DNA from: Sanguibacter suarezii NBRC 16159
Lineage (GTDB): Bacteria; Actinomycetota; Actinomycetes; Actinomycetales; Cellulomonadaceae
Assembly (NCBI RefSeq): GCF_001552735.1
Contig: NZ_BCRT01000013.1
Coordinates: 62,001 to 126,000 of the forward strand
DNA: 64,000 nucleotides
Reading direction: 5' to 3'
This document shows positions 43,791 to 55,046 of the stretch, piece after piece. Made by a program: the position numbers and the translations under genes. The first letter of the stretch is position 1, and each line of letters starts with the position of its first letter. The notes below the pieces were generated by a model that did not search any database, was not told where the DNA came from, and was given only the letters and a program-made list of their open reading frames with translations.

Positions 43791-45968
43791 GTGAACGCCT
43801 TCACCCCCGCAGCGAAGCCCTTCGAGTGGTCAGAGCTCGACGACCGCGCGGTCAAGACCATCAAGGCCCTGGCCGCAGACGCAGTCGAGAAGGTCGGCAA
43901 CGGCCACCCCGGCACCGCCATCTCGCTGGCGCCGGCCGCCTACCTGCTCTTCCAGAAGGTGCTGCGCCACGACCCGAGCGACTCCCAGTGGGTCGGCCGC
44001 GACCGCTTCGTGCTCTCCGCCGGCCACTCCTCGCTGACGATCTACCTCCAGCTCTTCCTGTCCGGCTACGACGTCGACCTCGACGACATCAAGGCGCTGC
44101 GCACCTGGGGCTCCAAGACCCCCGCGCACCCCGAGTACATGCACACCGACGGTGTCGAGATCACGACCGGGCCACTCGGACAGGGCCTGGCCTCCTCGGT
44201 GGGCATGGCCATGGCCGCCCGCCGCGAGCGCGGTCTGCTGGACCCGCACGCCGCACCGGGTGAGAGCCCCTTCGACCACACGATCTATGTCATCGCCGGT
44301 GACGGCGACCTGCAGGAGGGTGTCACCTCCGAGGCGTCCTCCCTCGCCGGTCACCAGAAGCTCGGCAACCTCGTGGTCATCTACGACCAGAACCACATCT
44401 CGATCGAGGACGACGTCAACATCTCCTTCAGCGAGGACGTGCTGGCCCGCTACGAGTCCTACGGCTGGCACACCCAGCGCGTGGACTGGACGCAGGGTGG
44501 CACCGGCTACGTCGAGAACGTCGAGGAGCTCGCCGCCGCGCTGGCCGCCGCGAAGTCCGAGACCGACAAGCCCTCCATCATCGCGCTGCGCACCATCATC
44601 GGCTGGCCGTCGCCGAGCAAGCAGAACACCGGCAAGATCCACGGCTCCGCCCTCGGCGCCGACGAGGTCAAGGGCCTGAAGATCAACCTGGGCCTGGACC
44701 CCGAGGAGTCCTTCGCGGTGGCCGACGACGTGCTGGCCCACGCCCGCGAGGTGGGCGCCCGCGGCGCCGAGCTGCGCAAGGAGTGGTCGACCGGCTTCGA
44801 GGCGTGGAAGACCTCCAACCCCGAGGGCGCCGCTCTGCTGGAGCGTCTGAGCACCCGCACCCTCCCCGAGGGCTGGGACTCGGTCCTGCCGAGCTTCGAG
44901 GGCGGCAAGGCCGTCTCCACCCGCGCGGCGTCGGGCAAGGTGCTCAGCGCCCTCGCCCCGGTCCTGCCCGAGCTCTGGGGCGGCTCCGCCGACCTCGCCG
45001 AGTCGAACAACACGACCATGGAGGGCGAGCCGTCCTTCATCCCGGCCGAGCACTCGACCAACGCCTGGACCGGCGACCCCTACGGGCGCACCCTGCACTT
45101 CGGTATCCGTGAGCACGCCATGGGCGCGATCCTCAACGGCATCGTCCTGCACGGCGGCACCCGCGCCTACGGCGGGACCTTCCTGGTCTTCTCCGACTAC
45201 ATGCGCCCCGCGGTGCGTCTGGCCGCGCTCATGCGCATCCCGACCACCTTCGTCTGGTCCCACGACTCCATCGGTCTGGGCGAGGACGGCCCCACGCACC
45301 AGCCGATCGAGCACCTCGCCTCGCTGCGCGCGATCCCGGGCCTGGACGTCGTGCGTCCTGCCGACGCCAACGAGGTCTCCTGGGCCTGGAAGACGCTCCT
45401 GGAGCACACCGACCGTCCCGCCGGCATCGTCCTGACCCGCCAGAACGTCCCGACGTTCAGCCGCGGTGAGGGTGCCGCGCAGGGCGAGGAGTTCGCCTCC
45501 GCCGCCGGCGTCGCCCAGGGTGCCTACGTGCTGGCCGAGGCTCCGGGCGGCACGCCCGACGTCATCCTGCTGGGCACCGGCTCCGAGGTCCAGCTCGCCG
45601 TCGACGCCCGCAAGGCGCTGGCGGGCGAGGGCATCAACGCCCGCGTGGTGTCCGTGCCGTGCCTGGAGTGGTTCAACGCCCAGGACGCGGAGTACCGCGA
45701 GTCGGTGCTGCCGTCCTCGGTCAAGGCCCGGGTCTCGGTCGAGGCCGGGATCGCTCAGGGCTGGCGCGACCTGATCGGCGACGCCGGTCGCTCGGTCAGC
45801 ATCGAGCACTACGGTGCCTCGGCCGACTTCGCCACGCTGTACCGCGAGTTCGGCATCACCGCCGAGGCCGTGGCCGCTGCGGCGAAGGACTCCATCGCCG
45901 CTGCCGGGTCCACGTCCCCGGGCGCCGCACCGGTCGTCTCCCAGGGTGGGACCGGCGACCAGATCTGA
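43791..45968 (+). CDS. tkt: Transketolase
   Basis: Thiamine-diphosphate enzyme of the pentose phosphate pathway that moves two-carbon units between sugar phosphates. The GTG at 43791 follows AGAGG and gives 725 residues. The long open frame upstream of it has no support. Motifs are intact: [34 protein letters not shown] in the cofactor site, and [13 protein letters not shown] in the pyrimidine-binding domain. It is the first gene of the tkt-tal-zwf-opcA-pgl cluster, and a strong hairpin follows. Confidence 0.97.
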   Translation: MNAFTPAAKPFEWSELDDRAVKTIKALAADAVEKVGNGHPGTAISLAPAAYLLFQKVLRHDPSDSQWVGRDRFVLSAGHSSLTIYLQLFLSGYDVDLDDIKALRTWGSKTPAHPEYMHTDGVEITTGPLGQGLASSVGMAMAARRERGLLDPHAAPGESPFDHTIYVIAGDGDLQEGVTSEASSLAGHQKLGNLVVIYDQNHISIEDDVNISFSEDVLARYESYGWHTQRVDWTQGGTGYVENVEELAAALAAAKSETDKPSIIALRTIIGWPSPSKQNTGKIHGSALGADEVKGLKINLGLDPEESFAVADDVLAHAREVGARGAELRKEWSTGFEAWKTSNPEGAALLERLSTRTLPEGWDSVLPSFEGGKAVSTRAASGKVLSALAPVLPELWGGSADLAESNNTTMEGEPSFIPAEHSTNAWTGDPYGRTLHFGIREHAMGAILNGIVLHGGTRAYGGTFLVFSDYMRPAVRLAALMRIPTTFVWSHDSIGLGEDGPTHQPIEHLASLRAIPGLDVVRPADANEVSWAWKTLLEHTDRPAGIVLTRQNVPTFSRGEGAAQGEEFASAAGVAQGAYVLAEAPGGTPDVILLGTGSEVQLAVDARKALAGEGINARVVSVPCLEWFNAQDAEYRESVLPSSVKARVSVEAGIAQGWRDLIGDAGRSVSIEHYGASADFATLYREFGITAEAVAAAAKDSIAAAGSTSPGAAPVVSQGGTGDQI

Positions 45969-45975
45969 TCCACCG

Positions 45976-46004
45976 GGGCCCGGGCGCACACAGCGCCCGG
46001 GCCC
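45976..46004 (+). terminator. 12-bp GC-rich hairpin after tkt
   Basis: The arms GGGCCCGGGCGC and GCGCCCGGGCCC are perfect complements around ACACA and are followed by TT. It sits 8 bp after the tkt stop and about 100 bp before tal. It may terminate or attenuate transcription into tal. Confidence 0.7.
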
Positions 46005-46106
46005 TTCCGCATCTGGCACCACCAGCAGCACCCGCAGAATCAGCAGGATCCGCATCACCAGCACTATCAGCAGTGAACGAGCACCACATCCTAAGGAGAG
46101 GTCATC

Positions 46107-47251
46107 GTGTCCGAAGCCAGCACCCTTCAGTCAGAAGCCACCGCGCAGCTGTCCGCAGAGGGGGTGGCCATCTGGCTCGATGACCTCTCCCGAGAACGCA
46201 TCACCTCCGGGAACCCGCCGAGCTCATGGCGACCCGCAACGTCGTCGGCGTGACCACGAACCCGACGATCTTCGCCGGTGCGCTGGCCAAGGGCTCGAGC
46301 TATGACGCTCAGCTCAGCGAGCTGGCTGGCGGCGAGGGCCCGCTCTCCCCCGCCGACGTCGACGCCGCCGTGTGGTCCATCGTCACCCGGGACGTGCAGG
46401 ACGCCTGCGACGTGCTGCGCCCGGCCTACGACGCCTCGGACGGCGTGGACGGCCGCGTCTCCATCGAGGTGGACCCGCGCCTGGCCCGCGACACGGAAGG
46501 CACCGTCGAGCTGGCCCGCCTCCTGTGGCAGACCATCGACCGGCCCAACCTGTTCATCAAGATCCCCGCGACCCTCGAGGGCCTGCCGGCGATCACCGCG
46601 GCGATCGCGCAGGGGATCAGCGTCAACGTCACGCTGATCTTCTCCCTGGACCGCTACGCGGCGGTCATCGAGGCCTACCTCGCCGGGATCGAGCAGGCCG
46701 CCGAGGCCGGGTTGGACGTGACGAACATCGCCTCGGTCGCCTCCTTCTTCGTCTCCCGCGTCGACGGGGAGGCAGACGCCGCCCTGGCCGAGATCGGCAC
46801 GCCGGAGGCCCTGGCCCTGCAGGGAACGGTCGCCGTCGCCAACGCCCGTCTCGCCTACGACATCCACACCGAGATCCTCGCCAGCCACCGCTGGCAGGCC
46901 CTCGCCCGCATCGGGGCCAAGCCGCAGCGTCCGCTGTGGGCCTCGACCGGCGTGAAGAACCCCGCCTACCCCGACACGCTCTACGTCACCGAGCTCGTCG
47001 CACCCGGTGTGGTGAACACCATGCCCGAGGCCACGCTGGAGGCGGTCGCCGACCACGGCCTCATCACCGGAGACACGATCAGCGCCAACATCGCCGAGGC
47101 CAACGTCACCATCGGGGCCTTCGCGCGGGTGGGCGGAGACCTGGCCGCGATCACCGAGCACCTGGAGACCGACGGGCTGGCCAAGTTCGTGGCCAGCTGG
47201 GAGGAGCTGGTGGCCACCGTGACGGCCGGGCTGGAGCAGGCCCGGTCCTGA
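46107..47251 (+). pseudogene. tal: Transaldolase with an apparent one-base frameshift near codon 37
   Basis: The natural start is GTG at 46107, with AAGGAGAGG upstream, and it reads a normal transaldolase N-terminus through LSAEGVAIWLDDLSRERITS and GN. At 46215 the frame breaks: GGGAACCCGCCGAGCTC lacks one base of the expected AAC-CTC/CTG-GCC-GAG-CTC (N-L-A-E-L). The remainder, in another frame from about 46217, is fully conserved: ATRNVVGVTTNPTIFAGAL, the lysine region LFIKIPATLEGLPAI, and NVTLIFSLDRYAAVIEAYLA. Restarting at the ATG at 46226 would give a 341-residue protein without its first strand-helix and without a ribosome site. This is either a real mutation or a sequencing error; all else looks under selection. 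Confidence 0.85.
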
Positions 47252-47401
47252 GACGACCCGAACCGATCGCCCGTCGCGGTTGATAATGGAGCGGGCAACG
47301 CCGAGGTGTACGTGCACTTCAGGAGGAACCCGACGTTCGACCGACGGGATGATCAGCGACGATGATCGTGTTGGATAGGACGAGCACCCGCACTCTGAGA
47401 A

Positions 47402-48955
47402 ATGGTGGCGCCAGTGAGACCTGCAAAGATCGAAGCCGATTCAAACCCGTTGCGCGACCCACGCGACCTGCGTCTGCCGCGTATCGCGGGGCCGTGCGGC
47501 CTCGTCATCTTCGGTGTCACGGGTGACCTCGCCCGCAAGAAGCTCATGCCCGCGGTCTACGACCTCGCCAACCGCGGCCTCCTGCCCCCAGGGTTCGCCC
47601 TGACCGGCTTCGCCCGCCGGGACTGGGAGGACCAGGACTTCGCCCAGGTGGTGCACGACGCCGTCAAGCAGTACGCGCGCACCCCGTGGCGTGAGTCCGT
47701 GTGGAACCAGCTCGCCGAGGGCATCCGCTTCGTCCAGGGCACCTTCGACGACGACGAGGCCTTCGAGCGGCTCAGCGAGACCGTCGCCGAGCTCGACGAG
47801 ATCCGCGGCACCGGCGGCAACCACGCCTTCTACCTCTCCGTCCCGCCGAGCGCCTTCCCGGTCGTGTGCCGTCAGCTCGCCCGCTCCGGGCTGTCGAAGT
47901 CCGGGGAGAACGCCTGGCGCCGCGTGGTCATCGAGAAGCCCTTCGGCCACGACCTGGCCAGCGCGCGCGAGCTCAACGACGTCGTCTCGGAGGTCTTCAA
48001 CCCCGACTCCGTCTTCCGCATCGACCACTACCTGGGCAAGGAGACGGTCCAGAACCTCCTGGCGCTGCGCTTCGCCAACCAGATGTACGAGCCGATCTGG
48101 AACGCGAACTACGTCGACCACGTCCAGATCACCATGGCCGAGGACATCGGCATCGGGGGCCGCGCGGGGTACTACGACGGCATCGGCGCCGCCCGCGACG
48201 TCATCCAGAACCACCTGCTCCAGCTGCTCGCGCTGACCGCGATGGAGGAGCCCGTCTCCTTCTCCGCCAACGACCTCATCGCTGAGAAGATCAAGGTCCT
48301 GTCCGCGATGCGCCTGCCCGCAGACATCTCCAAGCACACCGCCCGCGGTCAGTACGAGGCCGGGTGGCAGGGCGGCGAGGAGGTTGTGGGCTACCTCGAG
48401 GAAGAGGGCACCGACCCCAACTCCACGACCGAGACCTTCGCCGCGATCCGCGTCGACATCGACACGCGTCGATGGGCTGGCGTCCCGTTCTACCTGCGTG
48501 CCGGCAAGCGTCTGGGCCGCCGCGTCACCGAGATCGCCGTCGTGTTCAAGAAGGCCCCGCACCTGCCCTTCGAGTCCACCGCGACCTCCGAGCTCGGCAA
48601 GAACGCCATCGTCATCCGGGTCCAGCCCGACGAGGGCGTCACGCTGCGTCTGGGTGCCAAGGTTCCCGGGACCGCGATGGAGGTCCGCGACGTGACCATG
48701 GACTTCGGGTACGGCCACGCCTTCACCGAGTCCTCCCCCGAGGCCTACGAACGCCTCATCCTCGACGTGCTGCTCGGCGACCCGCCGCTCTTCCCGCGCC
48801 ACGAGGAGGTCGAGCTGTCCTGGAAGATCCTCGACCCGATCACCGCGCACTGGGCCGCCAAGGGCAAGCCGGAGCCGTACCGCTCGGGCACCTGGGGTCC
48901 GGCGTCGGCCGACGAGATGCTCGCCCGGGACGGGCGCGCCTGGCGCCGACCGTGA
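47402..48955 (+). CDS. zwf: Glucose-6-phosphate 1-dehydrogenase
   Basis: First step of the oxidative pentose phosphate pathway; makes NADPH. The Rossmann motif GVTGDLARKKLMPA and the catalytic RIDHYLGKETVQN are present. 517 residues, normal length. I keep the ATG at 47402; a GTG four codons later (VRPAKIEADSN) is an equally plausible start. The gene is followed by its assembly factor opcA and by pgl. Confidence 0.96.
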   Translation: MVAPVRPAKIEADSNPLRDPRDLRLPRIAGPCGLVIFGVTGDLARKKLMPAVYDLANRGLLPPGFALTGFARRDWEDQDFAQVVHDAVKQYARTPWRESVWNQLAEGIRFVQGTFDDDEAFERLSETVAELDEIRGTGGNHAFYLSVPPSAFPVVCRQLARSGLSKSGENAWRRVVIEKPFGHDLASARELNDVVSEVFNPDSVFRIDHYLGKETVQNLLALRFANQMYEPIWNANYVDHVQITMAEDIGIGGRAGYYDGIGAARDVIQNHLLQLLALTAMEEPVSFSANDLIAEKIKVLSAMRLPADISKHTARGQYEAGWQGGEEVVGYLEEEGTDPNSTTETFAAIRVDIDTRRWAGVPFYLRAGKRLGRRVTEIAVVFKKAPHLPFESTATSELGKNAIVIRVQPDEGVTLRLGAKVPGTAMEVRDVTMDFGYGHAFTESSPEAYERLILDVLLGDPPLFPRHEEVELSWKILDPITAHWAAKGKPEPYRSGTWGPASADEMLARDGRAWRRP

Positions 48956-49016
48956 CGGCCCGCACCCGCCCGCCGACCCCTTCGCCGACCCGCAGCCCTG
49001 AGAGGGACGACCACAC

Positions 49017-49940
49017 GTGATCATCACCATGCCTGAGACCACGGCCAGCGCCGTGGCGAAACGTCTCATCAAGCTCCGCGAGGACGGCGGCGCGGTCGCC
49101 CTCGGCCGTGTCCTGACGCTCATCATCGTCGCCCACGAGTCGACCTTCGAGGAAGCGGTCGAGGCGGCCAACGACGCCAGCCGCGAGCACCCCTGCCGCA
49201 TCCTCGTCATCGCGCCGGAGCCGGAGGCCACGACCAACCGCCTCGACGCCGAGATCCGGGTCGGCGGGGACGCCGGTGCGAGCGAGGTCATCATCCTGCG
49301 CCCCTCACCGGTGGTCGCCGAGCACCCGGACACCCTCGTCACCGCGCTGCTGCTGCCGGACGCGCCGATCGTGGTGTGGTGGCCGCACGAGTTCCCGGAC
49401 AGCCCGGCGAACGACCTCGTCGGCTCGATGGCCAAGATCCGCATCACCGACGCGCTGCGCAACGCGGACCCTGTCGAGTCCCTGAAGACCCTGCGCTCGC
49501 ACCACCAGCCCGGTGACATCGACCTCGCGTGGACCCGGGTCACCGTGTGGCGCGGCCTCCTCGCCGCGACGCTGGACCAGGCTCCCTTCGAGTCCGTGAC
49601 CGAGGCCGTCGTCGAGGGCGACGAGTCCCACCCCTCGGTCGACCTCCTCGCCGCGTGGCTCGCCCAGCGCCTGCGCTGCCCGGTGAAGATCGCCCGCCAG
49701 ACCTCGGCCAACGCGATCACCAAGGTCATCCTGCGCCGCAAGTCCGGGGAGATCGTCCTGGAGCGCCCGGACGGCCGGATCGCCACCCTGTCCCAGCCCG
49801 GGCAGCCGGCCCACCGCATCGCCCTGCCCGTCCGTGAGCTGCGCGAGTGCCTCTCGGAGGAGCTGCGCCGCCTGGACCCCGACGACGTCTACGGTGAGGT
49901 CCTGTCCAAGGGCCTGGCCCGGGTGGAGGTGACCGCATGA
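49017..49940 (+). CDS. opcA: Glucose-6-phosphate dehydrogenase assembly protein OpcA
   Basis: An activator or assembly factor of Zwf known in actinobacteria and cyanobacteria. 307 residues. Family segments include EHPCRILVIAPEPEATTNRL and PDAPIVVWWPHEFPDSPAND. The GTG at 49017 follows AGAGGGA; an in-frame ATG four codons later is an alternative. It overlaps pgl as ATGA. Confidence 0.93.
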   Translation: MIITMPETTASAVAKRLIKLREDGGAVALGRVLTLIIVAHESTFEEAVEAANDASREHPCRILVIAPEPEATTNRLDAEIRVGGDAGASEVIILRPSPVVAEHPDTLVTALLLPDAPIVVWWPHEFPDSPANDLVGSMAKIRITDALRNADPVESLKTLRSHHQPGDIDLAWTRVTVWRGLLAATLDQAPFESVTEAVVEGDESHPSVDLLAAWLAQRLRCPVKIARQTSANAITKVILRRKSGEIVLERPDGRIATLSQPGQPAHRIALPVRELRECLSEELRRLDPDDVYGEVLSKGLARVEVTA

Positions 49941-50689
49941 GCGGCCAGCGTCTCGTCGTGGTCCACCCCGACGCTCAGGTGCTCGCGCAGGCTGCCGCAG
50001 CGCGCCTGCTCACCCGGGTGCTCGACCTGCAGTCCGTGCACTCCCCCGTGCACCTCGTCCTCACCGGCGGCACCGTGGGCATCGCGATGCTCGCCGCGGT
50101 GGCGACCAACCCGGTCCGCGACGCGGTCGACTGGTCCGGGGTGCACCTGTGGTGGGGCGACGAGCGCTTCCTGCCCGACGGCGACCCGGACCGCAACGAG
50201 ACCCAGGCCCGGCGCGCGCTGCTCGACCACCTGACCACGCTGCCGGCCGAGAACGTCCACCCGATGCCGGCCGCCGACGGCACGCTCACGGTGGAGGCTG
50301 CTGCTGAGCGCTACGCCGGCGAGCTGGCCGCCTTCGCTCCCGAGGGCGAGCAGGCTCCGGTCTTCGACGTGACGCTGCTGGGCATGGGCCCCGACGCGCA
50401 CGTCGCCTCCCTGTTCCCGGGTCACCCGGCCCTCGAGGTGACCGGCGTGACGACCGTGGGGGTGCGCAGCTCACCGAAGCCGCCGCCCGAGCGCGTCTCG
50501 CTCACGGTCGAGACGATCCAGGCCTCGCGCGAGGTGTGGATCGTGGCCGCCGGCGCGGAGAAGGCCCAGGCCGTGGCGGACGGGCTGGCCGGCGACCCGG
50601 CCGCACCGGTCTCTGCTGCTGTGGGCACCGCGGTCACGCTGTGGCTGCTCGACTCGGCTGCTGCCGCTCAGGACGTCACGCTGGCCTGA
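49937..50689 (+). CDS. pgl: 6-phosphogluconolactonase
   Basis: Hydrolyses 6-phosphogluconolactone, the product of Zwf. DevB-type, 250 residues. Conserved segments include HLVLTGGTVGIAMLAAV, VHLWWGDERFLPDGDPDRNE and LLGMGPDAHVASLFPGHPAL. It is translationally coupled to opcA through ATGA and is the last gene of the pentose phosphate group. Confidence 0.95.
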   Translation: MSGQRLVVVHPDAQVLAQAAAARLLTRVLDLQSVHSPVHLVLTGGTVGIAMLAAVATNPVRDAVDWSGVHLWWGDERFLPDGDPDRNETQARRALLDHLTTLPAENVHPMPAADGTLTVEAAAERYAGELAAFAPEGEQAPVFDVTLLGMGPDAHVASLFPGHPALEVTGVTTVGVRSSPKPPPERVSLTVETIQASREVWIVAAGAEKAQAVADGLAGDPAAPVSAAVGTAVTLWLLDSAAAAQDVTLA

Positions 50690-50718
50690 GCGTTCACGGA
50701 CAGGTCTGCGACAACGAC

Positions 50719-50754
50719 GAAGGCCGCCAGGTGCGAGAGCATCTGGCGGCCTTC
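50719..50754. terminator. Convergent terminator between pgl and rbpA
   Basis: A perfect 12-bp stem, GAAGGCCGCCAG paired with CTGGCGGCCTTC, around a 12-nt loop. It lies between the convergent pgl and rbpA genes and can act in both directions. Confidence 0.75.
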
Positions 50755-50774
50755 TGCGTGTCAGCAGCGTCGGG

Positions 50775-51122
50775 TCAGCGACCTCGGCGGGCGCGCAGCG
50801 CCGCGAGGGCCTCGGCGAGGAGGGCGTCGCCGTCCTCGACACTGCGCCGCTCCTTCACGTAGGCGAGGTGCGTCTTGTACGGCTCGTTGTGGTGCTTGCT
50901 CGGGGGATTCTCCCGGTCCTGGCCGGCTGGGCAACCGCACCGCGTGCAGTCCCAGAGCTCGGGCGCCTGCGCGCCGGACTCGATCGAGAAGCTCGGGCGG
51001 GTCTCGTGCGCGTTGGCGCAGAAGTACGACACGAAGAACCGGGGCGCGGTGGTCCCGCGCTCGGCCTCGCCCATGGGTCCAGCGCCTACACGCGATCCGC
51101 GGATCGCACTACCACCAGCCAC
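50775..51122 (-). CDS. rbpA: RNA polymerase-binding protein RbpA
   Basis: An actinobacterial transcription factor that binds the sigma subunit and stabilises the open complex. 115 residues, beginning with GTG. The typical N-terminus AGGSAIRGSRVGAGPMGEAE is present, along with the cysteine pairs of the core (YFCANAHE, WDCTRCGCPA) and a C-terminal YVKERRS helix. A convergent terminator follows it. Confidence 0.95.
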   Translation of the reverse strand: MAGGSAIRGSRVGAGPMGEAERGTTAPRFFVSYFCANAHETRPSFSIESGAQAPELWDCTRCGCPAGQDRENPPSKHHNEPYKTHLAYVKERRSVEDGDALLAEALAALRARRGR

Positions 51123-51149
51123 GACAGCTCCAGCAAGAGAAGGGACAGG

Positions 51150-51404
51150 TCACCCGAGGGCGGGTGAAGCCTTTTGGATCAGACCGAGCAGCACGACGGC
51201 GGCGAACCACACGAGGGCGAAGCCGATCGTCAGGCGGTTGAGGTTGCGCTCGGCCACGCCCGAGCTGCCCACGCTGCTCGAGACACCTCCACCGAACATG
51301 TCCGACAGTCCCCCGCCCTTGCCCTTGTGCAGCAGGATGAGCAGGATCAGGAGGGCGCTCGTGAGCACGAGGACCACGTTCAGGGCGATACGCAAGATGT
51401 CCAC
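51150..51404 (-). CDS. secG: Protein translocase subunit SecG
   Basis: Small membrane subunit of the Sec channel. Two hydrophobic helices flank the hallmark LLHKGKGGGLSDMFGGG. I start at the GTG at 51404 (VDILRIALNVVLVLTS, 84 residues), as in related actinobacteria; an ATG ten codons upstream is also open. It follows tpiA in the tpiA-secG order. Confidence 0.9.
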   Translation of the reverse strand: MDILRIALNVVLVLTSALLILLILLHKGKGGGLSDMFGGGVSSSVGSSGVAERNLNRLTIGFALVWFAAVVLLGLIQKASPALG

Positions 51405-51516
51405 AGAATCGTTCTTTCTTTCTCTCGGTGGCATTTCCGCACGAGGCGAAAACCGTGACGCACAACACTGTCCGCGCTGGGGTCAAGAATAGGCCACTTC
51501 TCAGGTGCCCACGCAC

Positions 51517-51550
51517 ATGGCCCACCGATACCGAGGTATCGGTGGGCCAT
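51517..51550 (-). terminator. 15-bp hairpin after tpiA
   Basis: ATGGCCCACCGATAC and GTATCGGTGGGCCAT pair perfectly around CGAG. It lies 40 bp past the tpiA stop and before secG, with no T-run. It may terminate the gap-pgk-tpiA transcript, leaving secG with its own promoter. Confidence 0.75.
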
Positions 51551-51589
51551 GGAGGGCCGGTCATGTCATCGACGCGACCGGGTGGAGTC

Positions 51590-52372
51590 TCAGCCCTGGT
51601 AGCCCGCGATCTTCGCGAACTCTTCGGGGTCCAGGCTCGCGCCGCCCACGAGGGCGCCGTCGACGTCGGTCTCCTTCATGAGCTCGGCGATCGAGGAGGA
51701 CTTGACCGAACCGCCGTAGAGCACGCGGACGGCGTCGGCCACCTCGGCCGAGTACAGCTCGGCCAGGCGGGTGCGGATGGCTCCGGCAACCTCCTGGGCG
51801 TCCTGCGGGGTGGCGACCTCGCCGGTGCCGATGGCCCAGACGGGCTCGTAGGCGATGACGACCTTGGCCGCGTCCTCGGCCGAGAAGCCGGCGAGGGCGC
51901 CGTCAACCTGGGCGAGGGTGTAGGAGACCTGGTCCCCGGCCTTGCGGATGTCCAGGGCCTCACCGACGCAGATGATCGGGATGATGCCGTGGGCGAGGGC
52001 GTTCTTCGACTTGGCGTTGACGAGCGCGTCGTCCTCGTTGTGGTACTGACGACGCTCGGAGTGACCGACCGCGACGTACTTCACGCCGAGCTTGCTCAGG
52101 AACACCGGTGAGATCTCGCCGGTGTACGCGCCGGAGACGTGCTGGGAGACGTCCTGGGCGCCGTAGCTCAGCTCGAGCTGGTCGGCGTCGACGAGGGTCT
52201 GCACGCTGCGCAGGTCCGTGAACGGGACGAGCACGGTGACCTCGACGGCCGAGAAGTCGTGCTTGGCGTCCTTGAGGGACCAGGCGAGCTTCTGCGTGAG
52301 CTGGATCGCCTCCTGGTGGTCCTTGTTCATCTTCCAGTTACCCGCGATGAGCGGGGTACGGGCGTTAGCCAT
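51590..52372 (-). CDS. tpiA: Triosephosphate isomerase
   Basis: Interconverts dihydroxyacetone phosphate and glyceraldehyde-3-phosphate. 260 residues. GNWKMN holds the catalytic lysine, [12 protein letters not shown] the histidine, and [16 protein letters not shown] the glutamate. [11 protein letters not shown] phosphate loop is present. It is the third gene of the gap-pgk-tpiA glycolytic set. Confidence 0.97.
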   Translation of the reverse strand: MANARTPLIAGNWKMNKDHQEAIQLTQKLAWSLKDAKHDFSAVEVTVLVPFTDLRSVQTLVDADQLELSYGAQDVSQHVSGAYTGEISPVFLSKLGVKYVAVGHSERRQYHNEDDALVNAKSKNALAHGIIPIICVGEALDIRKAGDQVSYTLAQVDGALAGFSAEDAAKVVIAYEPVWAIGTGEVATPQDAQEVAGAIRTRLAELYSAEVADAVRVLYGGSVKSSSIAELMKETDVDGALVGGASLDPEEFAKIAGYQG

Positions 52373-52418
52373 GGTGTGGTTCTACCTTCTTCGTCGGTGC
52401 GTCAGGGGTGGGCGTACG

Positions 52419-53618
52419 TCAGGAGTCGAGGACGGCGATGCCGGGCAGCGACTTGCCCTCGAGGAACTCCAGGCTCGCGCCACCACCGGTGGAGATGTGG
52501 CTGAAGCCATCCTCGTCGAAGCCGAGGATGCGCACGGCCGCGGCCGAGTCGCCGCCGCCGACGATCGAGAAGGCGCCGTTGGCGGTCGCGTCCACGAGAG
52601 CCTGCGCGACGGCACGGGTGCCACCGGAGAACGCCTCGAACTCGAACACGCCGGCCGGGCCGTTCCAGACCACGGTCTTGGCATCGACGATCTTGGATGC
52701 GAAGAGCTTCTGCGACTCGGGGCCGATGTCCAGGCCGATCTTGCCGTCGGGGATGGCGTCCGCGGGGACGACCTCGGCGGGCGAGTCAGCCTTGAACTCG
52801 CTCGCAACGATGATGTCGGTCGGCAGGACGATCTCCACGCCGGCCTTCTCGGCGTCGGCCAGGTAGCCCTTGACGGTCTCGATCTGGTCGATCTCCAGGA
52901 GGGAGTTGCCGACTGAGTAGCCCTTGGCCGCGAGGAAGGTGAAGACCATCCCGCCACCGATGAGCAGACGGTCAGCCTTGGTGATGAGGTTCGCGATGAC
53001 GCCGAGCTTGTCGGAGACCTTGGAGCCGCCGAGCACGACGACGTAGGGACGCGCCGGGTTCTCGGTGGCCTTCTTCAGCGACTCGACCTCCTTGAGGACG
53101 AGCGCGCCGACTGCGGACGGCAGCACCTGGGCGATGTCGTAGACCGACGCCTGCTTGCGGTGCACGACGCCGAAGCCGTCGGAGACGTAGAAGTCCGCGA
53201 GCTCGGCGAGGTCAGCAGCCAGGCTGGCACGCTCGGCGTCGACCTTGGAGGTCTCGCGCGGGTCGAAGCGGATGTTCTCGAGCAGAGCGACCTCGCCGTC
53301 GCCGAGGGCCGCGACGGTCGCCTTGGCGGACTCGCCGACGGTGTCCTTGGCCAGCGTCACCGGTGCGCCGAGCAGCTCACCCAGGCGTGCGGCCACGGGG
53401 GCGAGGGAGTACTTGTCCTCAGGAGCGCCCTTGGGACGGCCCAGGTGCGCGGTCACGATGACCTTCGCGCCGGCGTCGACCAGGGACTTGAGGGTGGGGA
53501 GGGCTGCGCGGATGCGGCCGTCATCGGTGATGGTCGTGCCGTCGAGCGGCACGTTGAAGTCAGAGCGGACGAGCACGCGCTTGCCGCGCAGGTCGCCGAG
53601 GTCCTCGATCGTCTTCAT
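52419..53618 (-). CDS. pgk: Phosphoglycerate kinase
   Basis: Makes ATP from 1,3-bisphosphoglycerate in glycolysis. 399 residues. The N-terminal [11 protein letters not shown], the hinge-region [14 protein letters not shown] and the C-terminal [13 protein letters not shown] nucleotide site are intact. It lies 46 bp before tpiA and after gap on the same strand. Confidence 0.97.
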   Translation of the reverse strand: MKTIEDLGDLRGKRVLVRSDFNVPLDGTTITDDGRIRAALPTLKSLVDAGAKVIVTAHLGRPKGAPEDKYSLAPVAARLGELLGAPVTLAKDTVGESAKATVAALGDGEVALLENIRFDPRETSKVDAERASLAADLAELADFYVSDGFGVVHRKQASVYDIAQVLPSAVGALVLKEVESLKKATENPARPYVVVLGGSKVSDKLGVIANLITKADRLLIGGGMVFTFLAAKGYSVGNSLLEIDQIETVKGYLADAEKAGVEIVLPTDIIVASEFKADSPAEVVPADAIPDGKIGLDIGPESQKLFASKIVDAKTVVWNGPAGVFEFEAFSGGTRAVAQALVDATANGAFSIVGGGDSAAAVRILGFDEDGFSHISTGGGASLEFLEGKSLPGIAVLDS

Positions 53619-53652
53619 GAATACTCCAAGCTCAGGGGGCGGACATGCGAAC

Positions 53653-53698
53653 GTCCGCGTGAGTGACGACTGCCGGTTGGCTCATCACTCACGCGGAC
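53653..53698 (-). terminator. 14-bp inverted repeat between gap and pgk
   Basis: GTCCGCGTGAGTGA and TCACTCACGCGGAC are perfect complements around an 18-nt loop. The repeat lies 49 bp after the gap stop and 35 bp before the pgk start. It may partly terminate transcription or process the transcript so that gap is expressed above pgk. Confidence 0.6.
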
Positions 53699-53746
53699 GC
53701 TTCATCAACTACGGGTTCTCACCCGAAGATCATCGCTGCGCGAGGA

Positions 53747-55006
<1,260 letters not shown>

Positions 55007-55046
55007 TCAGCGGAACTCACGCAGGTCAGGGCAGAGGCTGGACTGC

